Notes: generated by a model from the sequence alone, not told the origin. A DNA stretch of 64,000 nucleotides from AWTP1-9 sp035703165 (GCA_035703165.1 DASSYR010000046.1:84472-148471), one strand, 5' to 3'. Shown: positions 33,774 to 44,494, counted from the stretch's first letter. Made by a program: numbers and translations.

Positions 33774-36700
33774 AGACAATATTGAGGCTATTCATATTGC
33801 CTTAGACTGGTCAGCGGGGGAACAATTAACTGCTGACCAGCTTTCTGCTTTAAAAAAGTATGCTGGCTTTGGTGGACTAAAGGCAATCCTGTTTCCAAAC
33901 GCAGCTAAAGAAGAATGGAGAAAACAAAATGCTTCAAAGGAGGATTTAAAACTATATCCGGCTATAATTGAGTTGCATGAGCTTTTGCAAAGTAAGCTTA
34001 CTGAAAAAGAATATAAAGATGCTATTGATTCCATCCGTAACAGCATCCTCACTGCCTTTTACACTCCTGATATAATTCCCCAAATACTATTTAATGTTTT
34101 AAAGGAGAAAGGCATTGACCCCACTGCTATATATGAACCAAGCAGCGGTGCCGGCGTGTTTATAACAGAAGCTGTTGCTGCATTTCCCTCATTGCAAAAA
34201 GTCAATGCCATTGAAAAAGACTTTCTCACTGGCAAAGTATTAACTGCATTAAGTAGTTCGCTATCCATTCCTGCTTCCATTCAAATAAAAGGCTTTGAAG
34301 ATACCCCGGATTCTGAAAATGGGCAGTATGATTTAATCGTCAGTAATATTCCCTTCGGAAATTTTAAAGTGTATGATGAAAGCATACAAGACAAAGGCTT
34401 AACAGACAAAATTCACAATTACTTTTTTGCAAAGGGCCTTGATAAATTGAAAGATGGAGGTTTGATGGCATATATCACTACCGATGCCTTTCTCAATAGT
34501 CCTTCAAATCAGTTTGCAAGGGAACATCTTTTTAGCAATGCTGATTTCATTAGTTTAAATGTAATGCCGGATAACCTGATGAAAGATACCGGCAATACCG
34601 AAGCACCAAGCCATTTATTGATTGTTCAAAAAAATCAAACTAAACAATCTCTTTCTGAAGAAGAAAAGCAATTAGTAAAAACAGTTGAACAACAAAATGA
34701 ATTTGGCAACTATCACCACAATCAATACATCGTTCTTCATCCTGAAATTATTTTAGGGAATCAAATAAAGCCGGGCAAAGACCAGTATGGAAAAGCACAT
34801 GAAGTTGTTTGGCAAACAGGTGACATAAACCTTATTGCACATAAAATGGCTGAAACAGTTGCAAAAGGAATTGATGCAAGATTTAATACAGAAGCCTTCA
34901 GACAAAAGATAAAACAAGTTTCAAGGCAAACAGGTAAACAACTTACCTATACAACTATGCCGGAAAATAAGCCCGACAATAGTTCCGTGCAGTTGGGGTT
35001 ATTTGATACCGGTTCTTCCAATACCATCAACCGGGCTTCGGCTTATATCAATCCACTGGATACCACTGTGGTTGATAAAAAGACAGCAAAGATTTTAAAC
35101 ATTATTCGTCCTGCAGATAAACCGGAGCATGAATTGATTGTATTGATGACGGCTAAATCAACAGCTTTCAAACAATACGTTTATAAACTTTATTCCAATG
35201 CCGAAGAATTACAGTTCTCAACTAACTGGATGAATGCGGCTTTATTGCAGCATGAGTTGAGTGGCATAAGCAATATTCTTAAAAGATTTGACCAGCAATT
35301 TTATAACGATGGTGAAGCAGTGTTTCATGTTTCATTGGGAGAAGATGACAGGCTGGAAATATTGAAGAATATAAATCCACTTTTTAAAGAAGGTACACTG
35401 ATTGTACATAACAACAGGGTTGGCTTTGTTTCTTACCTGGCATCCGATGATAACGAGCCTGTTTTTATGCCAAGCCTGCAAGATAAAAAAGACCTTGGTT
35501 TTTATCAGCAATATACCAACATAAGGGATATGTATTTATCCCTTACAGAAAAGGAAAACACAGGTATTGCAGCAGATGAAAATTTGAGAAAAGATTTAAA
35601 CGAAGGATATGAAGCATTGATTAAAGGATATGGACTACTAAATGCTGCTGCTAATCGGCAAAGGATTCTTAAAGATGAAGCATTTGGATTAACCATGCTT
35701 TCCTCAATCGAACGAAAAGAAGGGGAACAGTTTATTAAGTCTGATATTCTTACTCAATCCTTATTACCGAAACAGGAAGTTTATACAACCGACAATCCTT
35801 TAGAAGCCCTGGCAAAAAGCTTGAATGATAAAGGCAAGGTAGATATAGAGTTTATTGCTGCGGCAACAGACAGTACAGAGCCTGAAACCATCACCGCTCT
35901 GGGTAACCATATTTACATTAATCCGGCTAACAATGAATGGGAAACAGCCGACCAGTTTTTAAGCGGTAACGTGGTGAGTAAGCTACGAGTAGCATCAGAA
36001 GAAGCAGAGAAGAATCCAGATAATCTGCAACTACTGAAAAGCCTCTCTGCGTTGCAAAAAGTACAGCCTGAAAAAATACCTTTTGAACTACTCGATTTTA
36101 ACCTTGGCGAAAGATGGCTACCTGAGAGTTTTTACAATCGCTTTGCCTCTCATCTTTTCGAGATGCATACTGATGTCAGTTATTTTTCTTCTGTAGATTC
36201 TTTTAAGGTAAAACCAATCAGCAGTAATGCAAAAACCAACCAGGAGTATGCCGTAACAACAAAGAGTGGAAAAACTACTTACGGAGCTTTACTACTGGAA
36301 CATGCGTTGGAAAATACCACACCTTTCTATACTTACGAAGTTGATTTAGGTGATAAAACAATCCGTGTGCCGGATAGTGAAGCTATACAATTAGCACATC
36401 AAAAAATAGAATCCATCCGCAACGGTTTTATTGACTGGCTGAAAGAATTACCAGATAGCGATAAGAAGGAGTTAGAAACATTATACAACGATACATTTAA
36501 TTGCTATGTACTGAGAGAGTATAATGGCAACCATTTGCAGTTTCCGGGGTTGGATAGAAAAAGATTGGCTATTGATGATTTGTACAGTTCACAAAAAAAC
36601 TCCGTTTGGCGTATTGTGCAAAATCGTGGCGCATTGATTGACCATGAAGTGGGATTGGGAAAGACATTGACGATGGTAGTTGCTTCACATGAAATGAAAC

Positions 36701-39249
36701 GGCTGAAGATTGTAAACAAGCCAATGATACTTGCACTTAAAGCTAATGTGCGGCAGATTGCAGAAACTTACAGAAAAGCATACCCCAATGCAAGGATACT
36801 GGCTCCTGACGAAAATGATTTTACTCCCGCTAAACGATTGCGGCTATTTCATGAAATAAAAAATAATAACTGGGATTGCATTATTCTCACTCATGACCAA
36901 TTTGGAAAAATTCCTCAAAGCCCGGAAATACAAAAACAGATTTTTGAGACAGAACTGGATAATGTAGAAAGAGATTTGCATACCCTTAAAGAAATGGGTG
37001 GTGAAATTTCCCGCCGCATGTTGAAGGGCTTAGAAATACGCAAAACAAACCTTGGTGTAAAACTGCAGGAGTTAAGAAAAAACATCGAAGAAAAGAAGGA
37101 TGCAGGTATCAACTTTCGGGAACTGGGTATTGACCATTTGTTTGTTGATGAAGCCCACAAGTATAAAAATCTTACTTACACCACAAGGCATGACCGGGTG
37201 GCTGGATTGGGAAACAAAGAAGGAAGCCAGAAAGCACTGAATATGCTGTTCGCAGTTCGGGAACTGCAAACAAGATTTAACAGTGACTTGTGTGTTACTT
37301 TTTTATCAGGCACACCTATCAGTAACAGCCTTACTGAAATGTACCTGCTGTTTAAATACCTGCGTCCAAAAGAAATGGAACGACAGCGGATTGAAAACTT
37401 TGATGCCTGGGCAGCCGTGTTTGCAAAAAAGACAACAGACTTTGAATTTTCTGTTACCAATGAAATTATTGCGAAAGAAAGGTTTCGGCATTTTATAAAA
37501 GTTCCTGAACTGGCATTGTTCTACAATGAGATTACTGACTATAAAACAGCAAAGCATATTAATTTGGATAAACCTGAAATTGATGAACAGTTAATCAATA
37601 TTCCACCAACACCAGAACAACAGGAATTTACAATACGATTAATGCAATTTGCAAAAACCGGCAATGGTGAATTAATTGGCAGGCCAAGACTGACAGATGA
37701 AGAAGATAAGGGTCGTATGCTGATTGCAACGAACTATGCAAAAAAAATGGCGGCGGATATGCGGCTGATTGACTCCGGCAAATACAATGACCATCCAAAT
37801 AATAAAGTAAATGTTTGTGCAAGAAAAGTAGCTGAAGTATATGAGCAAAGCAAGGAACACAAAGGCACTCAAATTGTATTTTGTGACATTGGTACGCCAA
37901 AGCCTGATGAGTTTAATATCTATGATGCCCTTAAAGAAAAACTTATTACTGATTTTAAAGTCTATGCTAATCATATCACTTTCATTCATGATTGGACGGA
38001 TAAGCAAAAGCCGGAACTATTCCGTAAAATGAACAATGGCGAAATCCGCATTTTGCTGGGCAGTACAGAGAAAGCAGGCACAGGATTGAATGTTCAGGCG
38101 AAAGTTGTAGCTATGCACCACCTCGATATCCCCTGGAAACCTTCTGAGTTAGAACAACGGGACGGCCGTGGCGCCAGGCAGGGGAATATAATTGCCAAAG
38201 AGTTTTACAATAACAAAGTGAAGAATTTTATCTATGCTGTTGAGCAATCACTCGATAACTACAAATTCAATCTATTGAAGAATAAACAAACCTTTATCAG
38301 TCAGATGAAGAATTGTGAACTAAATGTAAGAACCATTGACGAAGGAAGTATTGATGAAAAGAGTGGTATGAATTTCTCCGAATACATCGCCATACTTTCT
38401 GGTGATACTACGCTGCTGGAGAAATCAAAGATGGAAAAGAAGATTGCTGTTTTAGAAAGTTTACGCAATGCCCACCATAAAGAAATATTCCGGTCAAGGT
38501 TTAAATTAGAAAATCTCCAGGAAGAAAAAGGTAAAACACTGCAATCTTTAGACAAGTTAAGTATAGATGAAAAGCAATACAAAAGTCAGTTACAGTATGA
38601 TAAAGACGGAATAAAAATTAACCCTGTTCATCTTGAAGGTCTAAATAGTGCAGACGCAGAAACTATCGGCAACCATTTAATCCGGCTCTACACAGCCTGG
38701 AAACCTGATATTGGTGACGATGATAATAAAAAGATTGGAGAACTGTATGACTTTGGTTTATTTATCCGCAGGCAAAAAGAAACTTATGAGGATAAAGGCC
38801 TGTTTGAATATAAATACAGTAATGTGTTTTATGCTGAAAGTAAACAAACCGGTATAAAATATTCATGGAATCAAGGGCATATTAATATTGATAATCCAAA
38901 GCTGGCAGCCCGGTATTTTTTAAATTCTATTGACCGGGTGGAAACCTTAAAAGAAAAATATCAAAAAACATTACAGGAACTGGAACAGAATATTCCTATG
39001 CTGGAGAAAATTGTAGCCAAGCCATTTGATAAAGAAGATGAATTGGCACAGTTAAAGAAAGACGTCTCAAGATTGGAAAGGGAGATTACGCTGAAGATAC
39101 AGGCAAACCAGATTAAGCAGCATGATACGAATGAAATAACTCTTGTAGCCCCGGTTGTAAAAATGGAACCTGACACACCAAAAAGTGGTAAAAGTCTATT
39201 ACCTAAGAAAAAAGCGGAAGAGGCAAAGGTAAAGGGGATGAGGATTTAA
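33745..39249 (+). CDS. Large N6-DNA methylase / SF2 helicase fusion
   Basis: An 1834-residue protein. An N-terminal methylase-like region has the AdoMet and target motif LIVSNIPFGNF (near residue 200, NPPF-type). The central part is an SF2 helicase with Walker A DHEVGLGKTLTMV (about 965-978), DEAH box VDEAHKY (about 1135) and the motif V/VI region SELEQRDGRGARQGN (about 1470). A coiled-coil tail (1530-1790) ends in SGKSLLPKKKAEEAKVKG, a tag shared with two later element proteins. The family is widespread on Bacteroidota elements and may protect or process transferred DNA. Confidence 0.87.
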   Translation: MSYNSQQKLKDNIEAIHIALDWSAGEQLTADQLSALKKYAGFGGLKAILFPNAAKEEWRKQNASKEDLKLYPAIIELHELLQSKLTEKEYKDAIDSIRNSILTAFYTPDIIPQILFNVLKEKGIDPTAIYEPSSGAGVFITEAVAAFPSLQKVNAIEKDFLTGKVLTALSSSLSIPASIQIKGFEDTPDSENGQYDLIVSNIPFGNFKVYDESIQDKGLTDKIHNYFFAKGLDKLKDGGLMAYITTDAFLNSPSNQFAREHLFSNADFISLNVMPDNLMKDTGNTEAPSHLLIVQKNQTKQSLSEEEKQLVKTVEQQNEFGNYHHNQYIVLHPEIILGNQIKPGKDQYGKAHEVVWQTGDINLIAHKMAETVAKGIDARFNTEAFRQKIKQVSRQTGKQLTYTTMPENKPDNSSVQLGLFDTGSSNTINRASAYINPLDTTVVDKKTAKILNIIRPADKPEHELIVLMTAKSTAFKQYVYKLYSNAEELQFSTNWMNAALLQHELSGISNILKRFDQQFYNDGEAVFHVSLGEDDRLEILKNINPLFKEGTLIVHNNRVGFVSYLASDDNEPVFMPSLQDKKDLGFYQQYTNIRDMYLSLTEKENTGIAADENLRKDLNEGYEALIKGYGLLNAAANRQRILKDEAFGLTMLSSIERKEGEQFIKSDILTQSLLPKQEVYTTDNPLEALAKSLNDKGKVDIEFIAAATDSTEPETITALGNHIYINPANNEWETADQFLSGNVVSKLRVASEEAEKNPDNLQLLKSLSALQKVQPEKIPFELLDFNLGERWLPESFYNRFASHLFEMHTDVSYFSSVDSFKVKPISSNAKTNQEYAVTTKSGKTTYGALLLEHALENTTPFYTYEVDLGDKTIRVPDSEAIQLAHQKIESIRNGFIDWLKELPDSDKKELETLYNDTFNCYVLREYNGNHLQFPGLDRKRLAIDDLYSSQKNSVWRIVQNRGALIDHEVGLGKTLTMVVASHEMKRLKIVNKPMILALKANVRQIAETYRKAYPNARILAPDENDFTPAKRLRLFHEIKNNNWDCIILTHDQFGKIPQSPEIQKQIFETELDNVERDLHTLKEMGGEISRRMLKGLEIRKTNLGVKLQELRKNIEEKKDAGINFRELGIDHLFVDEAHKYKNLTYTTRHDRVAGLGNKEGSQKALNMLFAVRELQTRFNSDLCVTFLSGTPISNSLTEMYLLFKYLRPKEMERQRIENFDAWAAVFAKKTTDFEFSVTNEIIAKERFRHFIKVPELALFYNEITDYKTAKHINLDKPEIDEQLINIPPTPEQQEFTIRLMQFAKTGNGELIGRPRLTDEEDKGRMLIATNYAKKMAADMRLIDSGKYNDHPNNKVNVCARKVAEVYEQSKEHKGTQIVFCDIGTPKPDEFNIYDALKEKLITDFKVYANHITFIHDWTDKQKPELFRKMNNGEIRILLGSTEKAGTGLNVQAKVVAMHHLDIPWKPSELEQRDGRGARQGNIIAKEFYNNKVKNFIYAVEQSLDNYKFNLLKNKQTFISQMKNCELNVRTIDEGSIDEKSGMNFSEYIAILSGDTTLLEKSKMEKKIAVLESLRNAHHKEIFRSRFKLENLQEEKGKTLQSLDKLSIDEKQYKSQLQYDKDGIKINPVHLEGLNSADAETIGNHLIRLYTAWKPDIGDDDNKKIGELYDFGLFIRRQKETYEDKGLFEYKYSNVFYAESKQTGIKYSWNQGHINIDNPKLAARYFLNSIDRVETLKEKYQKTLQELEQNIPMLEKIVAKPFDKEDELAQLKKDVSRLEREITLKIQANQIKQHDTNEITLVAPVVKMEPDTPKSGKSLLPKKKAEEAKVKGMRI

Positions 39250-39257
39250 TACGCAGT

Positions 39258-39301
39258 AGTCCTACCTTACTTACCTGCATTAATTCCATCTTGGAAAACT
39301 A
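39258..39301 (+). promoter_or_regulatory. Repeated tra leader element, copy B
   Basis: AGTCCTACCTTACTTACC begins at 39258 and TTGGAAAA begins at 39291, again exactly 33 bp apart, with TTG 12 bases on. It lies 29-39 bp before the traF start and gives traF-traJ their own probable promoter. Confidence 0.7.
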
Positions 39302-39329
39302 TTTGCTGCATACTGTACTGTAAATATTT

Positions 39330-39665
39330 ATGTCCTCCTCCGTTTATCAAATCAACAAAGGCATTAACCGCAGCATTGAGTTCAAAGGACTCAAAGCTCA
39401 ATATATCTGGTACCTGGGCGGCGGTTTAGTGGTGTTGCTGATACTATTTACAATACTCTATATCAGCGGCCTGGGTATCTTTTTTTGCCTGCCATTCATT
39501 GCTGTGCTTACTACAGCATTGTTTATGCGTATTTACAAACTAAGCCGCACTTATGGCGAACATGGCATGATGAAAAAGATAGCAAAACGTTCCGTACCTG
39601 ATGTTATAAAAAGCTATTCAAAAGTGAAACTGAAAAAGATGTTGCTGAATGAAAAACCTGAATGA
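39330..39665 (+). CDS. traF: TraF-family (DUF4133) conjugation protein
   Basis: A 111-residue inner-membrane protein with the DUF4133 start YQINKGINRSIEFKGLKAQY and two close helices (IWYLGGGLVVLLILFTILYI and GIFFCLPFIAVLTTALFMRI). It is a VirB3-like part of the secretion channel and normally precedes the VirB4-type ATPase, as here, where its end overlaps traG by 17 bp. Confidence 0.92.
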   Translation: MSSSVYQINKGINRSIEFKGLKAQYIWYLGGGLVVLLILFTILYISGLGIFFCLPFIAVLTTALFMRIYKLSRTYGEHGMMKKIAKRSVPDVIKSYSKVKLKKMLLNEKPE

Positions 39666-42093
39666 GATATTGCCTGTATATGCCATCGAGCACAATGCCA
39701 TCCTTTCTAAAATGGGTGATGTAACAGTTGTATTTGAAGTGCAGTTGCCAGAACTGTTCACCATGAGTAATGATGAATATGAAGCATTTCATCATGCGTG
39801 GATTAAAGCGATAAAAGTATTGCCTGTTAATAGTGTGGTGCACAAACAGGATTGGTTTACTGAAGCAAAATATAAACCATCTTTTGTACAAGAGGACAAT
39901 AGTTTTCTTACTCGTAGCAGCGACCGTTTTTTTAACGAACGGCCTTACTTAGACCATCGCTGCTATATCATGCTTACAAAAAAGCCAGTAAATCGAAAAA
40001 CATCATCATCAATTTTCAGCAGCCTGTTACGAAGAACGATTGTACCAGAAGAAACATTACAGCCAAAACACTTTTATGATTTTATGAACCATGTTGGGCA
40101 GTTTCAAAAGATATTAACCGACAGCGGTTTTATAAGCATGAAGCAAATTGAAAATAACTCACTGGCTGATTCTATACTACATTATCTCAACTTAGGTAAT
40201 GATTCAGTTCTGCTAAGAGATATTGAATTTAAACCCGAATGGAAAATTGGTGAAAATCATTGCCAGCTTTATACAATGGCCGATGCTGAATTTGTTCCTG
40301 CGTTATGCGGTTCACGGATTAACTATGATAAGTACTCCACTGATAAAACAAAATTCAGTGTAGGCTTTGCTTCACCTATCGGCCAGTTGCTTTCCTGCAA
40401 TCACATCTATAATCAGTATGTGTTTATTGAGGATGTGCAGAAAACAATACAAAAACTGGAAAGTAAAAGACTGCGTTTGCAATCATTGTCTGCCTACAGC
40501 AGAGAAAATGCCATAAGCAAACAAGCGACAGATGATTTTCTGAATGAGGCCATCAGTGAGCAACGACTACCTGTTAAAGCCCATTTTAATTTATTGGCAT
40601 GGACAGATAACAAAGACGAATTGAAGAACATCAGAAACTTATGTTCGTCGGCACTTACTCAAATGGATGCCACTCCCAAATTAGAAACGGAAGGTTCAGC
40701 GCAAATATTTTGGGCTGGTATTCCGGGCAATGCTGCCGACTTTCCGATGAATGATACATTTGACACTTTCAGTCCGCAGGCTTGTTGTTTCTTTAATTTG
40801 GAAACCAACTATCGTTCCTCTGTTAGCCCCATCGGTATTCGGTTGGGCGACCGTCTTTCAGGAAAACCTATTCATGTGGATATTTCGGATGAACCAATGG
40901 ATAAAGGCATCTGCACCAACAGAAATAAATTCATTTTGGGCCCTTCCGGCAGTGGAAAATCCTTCTTTACCAATCACATGGTAAGGAGTTACTACGAAAA
41001 AGGCACACATATTGTGCTGGTAGATGTGGGTCATTCCTACAAAGGCTTGTGTGATATGGTGAATGGTTATTATTTTACCTATTCGGAAACCAAGCCCATA
41101 AAGTTTAACCCGTTTTATATTGGTGAAGGCGATATACTGGACACTGAGAAAAAGGAAAGCATCAAGACATTGTTATTAGCTCTTTGGAAAAAAGACAATG
41201 AAACTTTTAATCGCAGCGAATATGTAGCCCTTTCAAATGCTTTGCAATTATATTTTGAGAAAGTAGAAAGCGATAAAAGCTTGTTCCCCTGCTTTGACAG
41301 CTTCTATGAATTTTTGAAAGATGATTTTGTAGCTGTACTGAAAGGCGATAATGTAAAGGATAAAGATTTTGATGTGTCCAATTTTTTGTATGTGCTGCGG
41401 CCATACTATAAAGGTGGTGAATTTGATTATTTGTTGAACGCAAAGGAAAATCTGGATTTGCTGCAGCAGCGGTTTATAGTGTTTGAACTGGATAATATTA
41501 AGGACCATCCGATTCTGTTCCCTGTAGTAACTATCATCATTATGGAAGTGTTTATTTCCAAAATGAGAAAGTTGAAGGGCATTCGTAAAATGATTCTGAT
41601 TGAGGAAGCATGGAAAGCAATTGCTAAAGAAGGAATGGCAGAATATATTAAGTACCTGTTTAAAACGGTGAGAAAGTTTTTTGGCGAAGCGATTGTAGTT
41701 ACTCAGGAAGTGGAAGATATTATTTCATCTCCGGTGGTGAAGCAAGCAATCATCAACAATAGCGACTGCAAAATATTATTAGACCAAAGTAAGTATCAAA
41801 ACAAATTCGACCAGATACAGGCATTGTTGGGATTGACTGAAAAAGAAAAGGCGTTGGTACTATCTATTAACAAAGCCAATGACCCGACAAAAAAATATAA
41901 AGAGGTCTTTATTTCTCTTGGTGGTGTGTTGAGCAAAGTCTATCGTACAGAAGTGTCGCCGGAAGAATACCTGGCATATACAACAGAAGAAAAAGAAAAA
42001 GTGAAAGTACAGGCTTATGCTGCAAAGTTTGGCGGGGATATTGAAAAAGGGATTAAGGCTTTAGCCGACGAGATTATTCACTCCAAAAACTGA
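39649..42093 (+). CDS. traG: TraG, VirB4-type conjugation ATPase
   Basis: An 814-residue ATPase. The N-terminal domain is of the TraG_N type (MKNLNEILPVYAIEHNAILS). Walker A GPSGSGKS is at 431-438, the conserved VDVGHSYKGL follows, and Walker B LIEEAWKAIA lies near 645. It powers the type IV secretion channel. All conserved regions seem present, so the gene looks intact. Confidence 0.95.
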   Translation: MKNLNEILPVYAIEHNAILSKMGDVTVVFEVQLPELFTMSNDEYEAFHHAWIKAIKVLPVNSVVHKQDWFTEAKYKPSFVQEDNSFLTRSSDRFFNERPYLDHRCYIMLTKKPVNRKTSSSIFSSLLRRTIVPEETLQPKHFYDFMNHVGQFQKILTDSGFISMKQIENNSLADSILHYLNLGNDSVLLRDIEFKPEWKIGENHCQLYTMADAEFVPALCGSRINYDKYSTDKTKFSVGFASPIGQLLSCNHIYNQYVFIEDVQKTIQKLESKRLRLQSLSAYSRENAISKQATDDFLNEAISEQRLPVKAHFNLLAWTDNKDELKNIRNLCSSALTQMDATPKLETEGSAQIFWAGIPGNAADFPMNDTFDTFSPQACCFFNLETNYRSSVSPIGIRLGDRLSGKPIHVDISDEPMDKGICTNRNKFILGPSGSGKSFFTNHMVRSYYEKGTHIVLVDVGHSYKGLCDMVNGYYFTYSETKPIKFNPFYIGEGDILDTEKKESIKTLLLALWKKDNETFNRSEYVALSNALQLYFEKVESDKSLFPCFDSFYEFLKDDFVAVLKGDNVKDKDFDVSNFLYVLRPYYKGGEFDYLLNAKENLDLLQQRFIVFELDNIKDHPILFPVVTIIIMEVFISKMRKLKGIRKMILIEEAWKAIAKEGMAEYIKYLFKTVRKFFGEAIVVTQEVEDIISSPVVKQAIINNSDCKILLDQSKYQNKFDQIQALLGLTEKEKALVLSINKANDPTKKYKEVFISLGGVLSKVYRTEVSPEEYLAYTTEEKEKVKVQAYAAKFGGDIEKGIKALADEIIHSKN

Positions 42094-42097
42094 TAGT

Positions 42098-42478
42098 ATG
42101 AAAACAGCAATGCTTATTCTTTTTGCAACAGCAATTATCGCCGGCTGCAATACCAGCGGCAAAGATGAAATCATGGAATTTATACCCGGCACCTATGTAA
42201 GAGCCGGGCAAAATGAATTTGGAAAAGAGTTTGACACCCTTGTCATTTCTCTTCAAAATCCAGCAGTAAAAGAATTCAAAATTCAAAACCGATGGCACTA
42301 TATCCGGCAGGTAGAAGGTGAAGCAAATGTGCCGGAATATAAAGTGAAAGAAACATCAGGAATTTATAATGCAGAAACAAAATTGCTGGAAGAGGCAGAA
42401 ACCTTGGACCATTTTTCATTTGATATAAGGGAGAAAGTATTATTTGATGGAACCAATAAGTTTAAAAAAATAAAATAG
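42098..42478 (+). CDS. Small lipoprotein of the tra operon
   Basis: A 126-residue lipoprotein with lipobox IAGCN (Cys16) and a beta-rich mature domain (EFIPGTYVRAGQNEFGKEFD). Four bases separate it from traG and six from the next gene, so it belongs to the tra transcript. No named family is certain. It may be an outer-membrane part of the channel or an exclusion lipoprotein; both are guesses. Confidence 0.65.
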   Translation: MKTAMLILFATAIIAGCNTSGKDEIMEFIPGTYVRAGQNEFGKEFDTLVISLQNPAVKEFKIQNRWHYIRQVEGEANVPEYKVKETSGIYNAETKLLEEAETLDHFSFDIREKVLFDGTNKFKKIK

Positions 42479-42484
42479 AAGGTT

Positions 42485-43165
42485 ATGAAAAAAATATTGG
42501 CGGTTGTGGGGTTGAGCATGTGCTGTATGTTTTTGCCAATACAGGAAACTAAAGCTCAAATTCCCATTGTGGACATTATCAAAGCGGCAGTAAAAAAAGT
42601 AATAAAGGCAATTGACCTTCAGATGCAGCGGCTGCAGAACAAAACCATCTGGCTGCAGAATGCCCAAAAAACACTGGAAAATAAAATGAGCCAGTTGAAG
42701 CTGAATGAGATTAAAGACTGGGTGGAAAAACAGCGAAAACTCTATGATGATTATTTTAAAGAACTATGGAAAGTAAAAGCTGCCCTTGCTTATTATAACC
42801 GGGTTAAAGATATTATAGAACGGCAGGTACAAATGGTAAATGAATATAAGGGTGCCTGGGCTATATTCAAGCAGGATAAAAATTTTACGCCTGAGGAATT
42901 AGACTACATCTTTAATATATACTCCGGCATGATGGATGAAAGCCTGAAAAGTATTGACCAGTTATTTTTAGTAGTTAATGCTTTTACTACACAAATGAGT
43001 GATGCCAAACGGCTGGAAATAATCAATACCGTTTCAGATAACCTGGAGCAACAGTATGTTGATTTAAAAGATTTCAATAATCAGAATAAGATGTTAAGCA
43101 TTCAACGGGCTTCTGAGCGGGGCGAAATTGAATATGTGAAAAGGCTATATGGTATCAGCCGTTAG
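42485..43165 (+). CDS. traI: TraI-family (DUF4141-like) conjugation protein
   Basis: A 226-residue exported helical protein with a signal ending near TKA/QIPIVD and long amphipathic helices (QNKTIWLQNAQKTLENKMSQ). It ends in KMLSIQRASERGEIEYVKRL, a tail repeated in the two following genes. It matches TraI of Bacteroidota conjugative transposons, a VirB5-like periplasmic component. Confidence 0.82.
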   Translation: MKKILAVVGLSMCCMFLPIQETKAQIPIVDIIKAAVKKVIKAIDLQMQRLQNKTIWLQNAQKTLENKMSQLKLNEIKDWVEKQRKLYDDYFKELWKVKAALAYYNRVKDIIERQVQMVNEYKGAWAIFKQDKNFTPEELDYIFNIYSGMMDESLKSIDQLFLVVNAFTTQMSDAKRLEIINTVSDNLEQQYVDLKDFNNQNKMLSIQRASERGEIEYVKRLYGISR

Positions 43166-43200
43166 CTGGAACAATATTGTGAAGAACGAAAATGTGAAGT

Positions 43201-43845
43201 ATGAAAAAAATATTGCTATTGGCAACAGTAGGCTTGTTTGCCTTTCAATCATCAAGTGCCCAAACCACAGATGAATGGCTCAATCAAAAAGCTACCCAAA
43301 AGAAATACCTGCTGCAACAAGTAGCAGCTTTGCAGGTTTACCTCGGCTATGCCAAAAAGGGGTACAATATTGTTACCGGAGGAATCAATACCATCCGCAA
43401 TATAAAAAACGGAGACTTCAATCTGCACCGGGATTTCTTTAACCGGCTCAAAAATGTAAATCCCTCCATCCGCCGGTATGCAAAAGTGGCGGAGATAATC
43501 GCTTATCAAATAAAAATCATCAAACAAACAAAACTCACCATTCAGCAAGTAAAGGAAACGAAGCAATTCTCCGAAGCGGAACTGGATTATTGCAAACAGG
43601 TATTTGATACCCTTTTGGACGAGTGTATAAAAACAGTGGAAGAATTAATTCTGGTTACAACATCAGGCGAATTGGAAATGAAGGATGATGAAAGGCTGAA
43701 ACGGATTGACGGATTATATGCTGATATACAGGATAAGTATTCATTTACCTGCTCCTTTAGTGAAGATATGGGTTTACTGGCTGTACAACGTTTGGGAGAG
43801 CAGATGGAAATCAATCGTTCTAAACTTATAAATGGAATAAAATGA
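43201..43845 (+). CDS. TraI-like/TerB-like periplasmic protein, paralogue 2
   Basis: A 214-residue exported protein (signal ends near SSA/QTTDEW). It shares with its neighbours NIRNIKNGDFNLHRDFFNRL, the mid EAELDYCKQVFDTLLDECIK and the end GLLAVQRLGEQMEINRSK. Similar proteins are labelled TerB tellurite-resistance-like in public annotation, a name based on helical similarity. Its stop overlaps the next start by 4 bp (ATGA). Confidence 0.8.
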   Translation: MKKILLLATVGLFAFQSSSAQTTDEWLNQKATQKKYLLQQVAALQVYLGYAKKGYNIVTGGINTIRNIKNGDFNLHRDFFNRLKNVNPSIRRYAKVAEIIAYQIKIIKQTKLTIQQVKETKQFSEAELDYCKQVFDTLLDECIKTVEELILVTTSGELEMKDDERLKRIDGLYADIQDKYSFTCSFSEDMGLLAVQRLGEQMEINRSKLINGIK

Positions 43846-44468
43846 AAAAGCTGATTGTGATTTTGATTATGTGCAGTATGAGTTTTCAACTAAAAGCTCA
43901 AAGCGAAGAAGTACAACAACTGTTGCTTAATATTGAAAAACTGGCGCAGTTCAAAAAGATTTTGCAGAATATGTATGATGGGTATAAACTCCTGAATAAC
44001 GGATATACTGCCGTTAAAAACATATCGGAAGGGAATTTCAATATCCATAAAACTTTCTTAGATGGTTTAATGGAGGTAAGCCCGGCAGTTAAAAAATATA
44101 AACGTATTGCGGATATTATCAGCTATCAACTACGCATAGCCAAAGAATATAAATTGGCGTATAACCGGTTTAAAGAAGAAAAACAGTTTACTATTGAAGA
44201 AATTGATTATCTCGGTAAAGTGTACGGTAACCTGTTTAATGAGAGTTTAAAAGCCCTGGATGAATTGTCTATGGTCATTACTTCAGGAAAGCTGCGTATG
44301 AGTGATGATGAACGGTTGCAGGCTATTGATAAAATTTATCTGACGGTGGAAGAACAGTATTCCTTCCTTAAAGAATTTACCAATAACAGCAATTTGCTTT
44401 CACTGCAACGTAAAGCAGAAAAAGCAGAAATTGAAATGAGCCGCAGATTATATGGGCTGACAAAATAG
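43842..44468 (+). CDS. TraI-like/TerB-like periplasmic protein, paralogue 3
   Basis: A 208-residue exported protein (signal ends near LKA/QSEEVQ). It has KNISEGNFNIHKTFLDGLME, EIDYLGKVYGNLFNESLKAL and the end NLLSLQRKAEKAEIEMSRRL, each aligning with the preceding gene. It is the third of three tandem related genes and sits directly before traJ. Confidence 0.8.
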   Translation: MKKLIVILIMCSMSFQLKAQSEEVQQLLLNIEKLAQFKKILQNMYDGYKLLNNGYTAVKNISEGNFNIHKTFLDGLMEVSPAVKKYKRIADIISYQLRIAKEYKLAYNRFKEEKQFTIEEIDYLGKVYGNLFNESLKALDELSMVITSGKLRMSDDERLQAIDKIYLTVEEQYSFLKEFTNNSNLLSLQRKAEKAEIEMSRRLYGLTK

Positions 44469-44494
44469 AGATTCCATTCCAAAAAGAAGTGAGT

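Noticed and set aside
43201..43845. Tellurite resistance function for the TerB-like proteins
   Set aside because: They are exported and embedded in the tra operon next to TraI with shared tails; a conjugation role fits better than tellurite resistance.
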